A stretch of DNA of 8,291 nucleotides from Alphaproteobacteria bacterium (GTDB taxonomy: Bacteria > Pseudomonadota > Alphaproteobacteria > Zavarziniales > Zavarziniaceae): the NCBI GenBank assembly GCA_021774355.1, contig JAJFJE010000094.1, positions 1 through 8,291 on the forward strand, in the 5' to 3' direction. Below, piece by piece: positions 6,055-8,291 of the stretch. Below the pieces are notes generated by a model. It was given only the letters and a program-made list of their open reading frames with translations. It was not told the DNA's origin and did not search any database. The stretch's first letter is position 1, and each line of letters opens with the position of its first letter. Both the position numbers and the translations under genes were made by a program.

Positions 6055-7202
6055 GCCAGGTCTTTCCGATAGATGCGGTAGGTCTTGTAAGGCACGCCGC
6101 CGACGCTCGTGATGATGTTGTTCATCGGCAGATTGTCTTCCAGGATCCACGACATTTCGACCGATCGGATGCCGCGGGCGAGGGCGTGCTTGCGGACCGC
6201 GTTGATGATCATGAACGGCATCATGGCGCCGAGAATGCCCTTGCTGTGGCGGCGGCGGACCCCCATCAGAGGGATCCGGCTGCTCGTAACCCCCGCGACC
6301 TTGAGCCGCCACAGCAGCTTCACCCAGCCGAAGGGCAGCAGGCGGCCGCCCAGGTCGCGGATTGCCTCGTTCAGATTGGGCAGGCACACCAGAAAGGCCG
6401 CCGGCTCGCCATCGACATCGGCAAAGCACACCAGCTTGGGGTCGATCAGCGGCTTCAGGGCCTTGGCGGTATGGGCGATCTCGGCCTCGGTCAGCGGGAC
6501 GAAGCCCCAATTCTCCGACCAGGCATCGTTGAAGATGTCGGTCAGGACGGCGATTTCCTGGTCATAGCGCGCCATGTCCAGGGGCCGCAGGGTGATCCGG
6601 CGATACTCCGCCCGCTCGACCCGCCGCAGAATCGCCGGCGAGAGGTCGGCGCTGGTCGGGGAAAGATAGGCAAAGACGTCCTTGGCCTTGGCATAGCCCA
6701 GGCCTTCCAGGAGCGGCCCGAGATAGGCCCGGTCGTGACCCATCAGCAGGCACGGCGGATGGTCGAAGCCGTCGACCAGAAGGCCCATCTCCTCGTTGAT
6801 CGACAGGTTGAACGGACCCATCACCGTGGCCATGCCCCGGGCCTTCAGCCAGGCCTCGGCGGTGGCGGTGAGGGCTGCTGCGACCGCCGGGTCGTCGATG
6901 CAGGCCAGCATGCCGAAATGTCCCGTCCGGTCGGGGCGGCGCTTCAGCGCCTGGGCATCGATCTGGGCACTGATCCGACCGACATCCACGCCGTTCCGCC
7001 GGGCCAGCCAGAAGGCCACTTCGGCATGGGCGAAAAAGGGATTGTGCTTGGCCGACAGGGCCTGGCGCCGTTCCAGCAGCAGGGGCGGAATGTAGTATGG
7101 GTCGTCCCGATGCAGCGCCATCGGCAGGCGGATGAAGCGGTCCAGGCTTGCCTTGCCGTCGACCGGCAGGATTTCGATCCCGCCGGGACAGGCAGCGGTC
7201 AC
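6051..7202 (-). CDS. GNAT-type N-acyltransferase, YghO/bacterial ceramide synthase-like
   Basis: The 383-residue protein belongs to a family often left as 'hypothetical' or GNAT. Visible landmarks are DPYYIPPLLLERRQ (34-47), NPFF (54-57), MGPFNLSINEEMGLLVDGF (128-146), the WSENWGFVPLTEAE block (228-241), and a C-terminal GNAT-like fold with SWILEDNLPMNNIITSVGG (351-369) ending in YKTYRIYRKDL. From memory, the Caulobacter acyltransferase shown to N-acylate the long-chain base in bacterial ceramide synthesis is of this type. If so, this enzyme makes an amide bond between a fatty acyl donor and an amino-lipid. The GTG start at 7202 overlaps the hydroxylase TGA stop as GTGA, and AAGG lies seven bases upstream. 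No signal peptide or clear membrane helix was seen. Assignment to the family is firm; the ceramide reaction itself is inference. Confidence 0.72.
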   Translation of the reverse strand: MTAACPGGIEILPVDGKASLDRFIRLPMALHRDDPYYIPPLLLERRQALSAKHNPFFAHAEVAFWLARRNGVDVGRISAQIDAQALKRRPDRTGHFGMLACIDDPAVAAALTATAEAWLKARGMATVMGPFNLSINEEMGLLVDGFDHPPCLLMGHDRAYLGPLLEGLGYAKAKDVFAYLSPTSADLSPAILRRVERAEYRRITLRPLDMARYDQEIAVLTDIFNDAWSENWGFVPLTEAEIAHTAKALKPLIDPKLVCFADVDGEPAAFLVCLPNLNEAIRDLGGRLLPFGWVKLLWRLKVAGVTSSRIPLMGVRRRHSKGILGAMMPFMIINAVRKHALARGIRSVEMSWILEDNLPMNNIITSVGGVPYKTYRIYRKDLA

Positions 7203-7978
7203 GAAGCAGCCTTGAGGTCGCCCGCCCCCTCGCCGGCCCGGGGCGGGCGGTCGCGGGGAGGGCTGCCGGTCAGGGTCATCACCCAGGGATAGCGCCGGGC
7301 CGCCGCCAAGTCGTAGCCGAGATTGAAGGTGTTGGGGCTTTTCGGCCGGGCCCGGGCATCTTCGTAAAACGTCCCGAACAGGCGGTCGACGAAAAAGCCG
7401 ATGACTCCGAAATTGCCGTTCTCGGCATGGAAATGATGGGCCAGGTGAAGCTGCTTGATGCGCTTCAGGTAGCGGCTCCGCGGCTTGTAGTTGAGGTGCT
7501 GCACGCAGTGGCAGAATTCGTAGAAGGTGAACAGGGCAAGGCCGGTGGCAAAGGCAATGGCCAGGCCCGCCAAGCCGCCGATCAGGAAGCCCAGGGGCCA
7601 GGTGATGATGATCGCCGTGGGCACCACATTGACCGGCGACCCGAACAGCACCTCCAGGCGGTGGGGGTCCTGGTGGTGGTCGAAATGGATGCGCTTCCAC
7701 AGGCCGGCGGTCCATTTCATCCGGAACAGCCAGCGGCCGTGCAGCACGAAGCGGTGCAGGGCATATTCCACGAAGGGGTAGCACAGCAGGGTGGCGCCGA
7801 AGGCGGCGGCGAGCTGCCAGATGCTGTCATAGCTCCAGGCGGCGAGCCCCAGGCAGCCGAGGATCAGCAGCAGGTAGAGATGAATCGCGGGATAGGTCGC
7901 ATAGGCGACCAGCAACTCGCGGAAACTCATCCGACCCAGGTCATAACTGCGTCCGTACCAGGACCTGCCCCACGCCAC
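7199..7978 (-). CDS. Membrane fatty acid hydroxylase/sterol desaturase superfamily protein
   Basis: The 259-residue integral membrane protein is a predicted di-iron oxygenase. The histidine clusters are HxxxxH (H75, H80), HxxHH (H98, H101, H102), HxxxH (H157, H161) and HxxHHxH (H178, H181, H182, H184), as in the fatty acid hydroxylase superfamily. Hydrophobic segments lie at about 29-48, 53-72, 117-136 and 137-155. The HHQDPHRLEVLFGSP stretch recalls fatty acid 2-hydroxylases that act on sphingolipid acyl chains, though carotenoid or sterol substrates remain possible. No cytochrome b5 domain is fused. The GTG start at 7978 has a near-perfect AAGGAG site seven bases upstream; an internal ATG at codon 17 is the alternative. 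The gene overlaps the acyltransferase gene downstream by four bases. The last 20 or so residues are a proline- and glycine-rich tail outside the catalytic domain. Confidence 0.88.
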   Translation of the reverse strand: MAWGRSWYGRSYDLGRMSFRELLVAYATYPAIHLYLLLILGCLGLAAWSYDSIWQLAAAFGATLLCYPFVEYALHRFVLHGRWLFRMKWTAGLWKRIHFDHHQDPHRLEVLFGSPVNVVPTAIIITWPLGFLIGGLAGLAIAFATGLALFTFYEFCHCVQHLNYKPRSRYLKRIKQLHLAHHFHAENGNFGVIGFFVDRLFGTFYEDARARPKSPNTFNLGYDLAAARRYPWVMTLTGSPPRDRPPRAGEGAGDLKAAS

Positions 7979-7985
7979 GCCGATG

Positions 7986-7991
7986 CTCCTT
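7986..7991 (-). promoter_or_regulatory. Strong ribosome-binding site of the fatty acid hydroxylase gene
   Basis: Read on the minus strand this is AAGGAG, seven bases before the GTG at 7978. It fixes that GTG as the start rather than the internal ATG at codon 17. Confidence 0.7.
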
Positions 7992-8047
7992 CGCCGACAA
8001 GGCCGATTTATCTCACAGCACGACCGTCAAAGGCAAAGCCTGTGCGG

Positions 8048-8290
8048 TCAGGCGGTCTTTTCCGGCGCGGCCGGCAGGCGGACGGTCAGGGTCCGCAGCA
8101 CGTGCCAGAACACGGTCAGGGCCTGCCAGGCCGTGATCATATAGAAGCCAATGACGCCTTGTCCCAGGACCAAAGCGATGGTCAGGATCGCCATGTTGGT
8201 GTTGCGCCTTGCGAGGACGCTGCGCAACACCGCGTCCAGGGTGGTCACGGCGTGAAGGCCGCGGCCGAAGCGCTGCTTGGCAAGCTGCAG
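8048..8290 (-). CDS. C-terminal part of a membrane protein, likely CDP-alcohol phosphatidyltransferase, 5' truncated
   Basis: The frame is open to the window edge, leaving 80 C-terminal residues. They begin with a basic, cytoplasmic-looking stretch (AKQRFGRGLHAV) and continue into RRNTNMAIL. One or two hydrophobic helices follow, containing IGFYMITAWQALTVFWHVLR, and a short polar tail ends at TGA. This pattern resembles the C-terminal end of CDP-alcohol phosphatidyltransferases, which join a CDP-activated alcohol to an acceptor lipid in the membrane. The diagnostic DGxxAR...G...D...D motif would lie in the missing part, so the family is only a probable call; another polytopic membrane protein is possible. 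It precedes the hydroxylase gene by 69 bases on the same strand and is probably the same transcription unit or its upstream neighbour. Confidence 0.48.
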   Translation of the reverse strand: MQLAKQRFGRGLHAVTTLDAVLRSVLARRNTNMAILTIALVLGQGVIGFYMITAWQALTVFWHVLRTLTVRLPAAPEKTA

Positions 8291-8291
8291 C

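Noticed and set aside
5236..6072. A 278-codon plus-strand frame opposite the MobA-like gene
   Set aside because: The translation is a low-complexity mix of glycine, glutamine and arginine. The minus-strand gene has clear motifs and coupled starts.
6055..6510. Longer start for the MobA-like gene at 6510
   Set aside because: The extension would run about 150 codons into the acyltransferase gene. The ATGA overlap at 6054 and the glycine-rich N-terminus fix the shorter start.
6186..7292. A 368-codon plus-strand frame opposite the acyltransferase gene
   Set aside because: It has no family landmarks and lies wholly antisense to a strongly supported gene.
7203..7784. Longer start for the acyltransferase gene at 7784
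   Set aside because: The extension lies in the hydroxylase gene and is arginine- and proline-rich. The GTGA overlap at 7202 gives the family N-terminus.
7979..8047. A sigma-70 promoter before the hydroxylase gene (TTTGAC-like and GATAAA-like boxes on the minus strand)
   Set aside because: No pair of boxes has an acceptable spacing, about 12-13 or 19 bases instead of about 17. An internal promoter remains possible but cannot be supported.

Overview
The window is GC-rich, almost fully coding DNA with short intergenic gaps. Gene content fits an alphaproteobacterium, perhaps of the Rhodospirillales or Caulobacterales type. That placement is inferred from protein flavour only; no rRNA or other phylogenetic marker is present. 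No RNA gene, insertion sequence, CRISPR array or phage gene was seen, and no intergenic stretch exceeds about 180 bases.

Plus-strand half (1-5255): the window opens inside a wax ester synthase/diacylglycerol acyltransferase (WS/DGAT). Next comes a RocR-like protein with a degenerate receiver domain and an apparently intact EAL (c-di-GMP phosphodiesterase) domain. A LicC-like sugar/choline-phosphate-type nucleotidyltransferase follows. Two regulators close this half: a GAF-like/LuxR-type protein and a LysR-type protein. The LysR gene starts at a GTG that overlaps the stop of an 18-codon reading frame with a strong Shine-Dalgarno sequence.

Minus-strand half (8290 down to 5269): a tightly packed gene set reads towards the LysR gene. 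In transcription order it holds the C-terminal end of a membrane protein that looks like a CDP-alcohol phosphatidyltransferase, a histidine-rich membrane fatty acid hydroxylase, a GNAT-type N-acyltransferase of the YghO/bacterial ceramide synthase-like type, and a MobA-like nucleotidyltransferase. The last three overlap by 4 bases (GTGA, then ATGA), so they are probably translationally coupled.

The most interesting reading is that the minus-strand operon makes or decorates a sphingolipid-like lipid. The GNAT protein would N-acylate a long-chain base, the hydroxylase would hydroxylate an acyl chain or long-chain base, and the nucleotidyltransferase plus CDP-alcohol transferase would build and attach a phospho-head group. 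The plus-strand LicC-like enzyme could supply a second activated head group. This pathway is inferred from family resemblance and gene order; no substrate can be read from the sequence.
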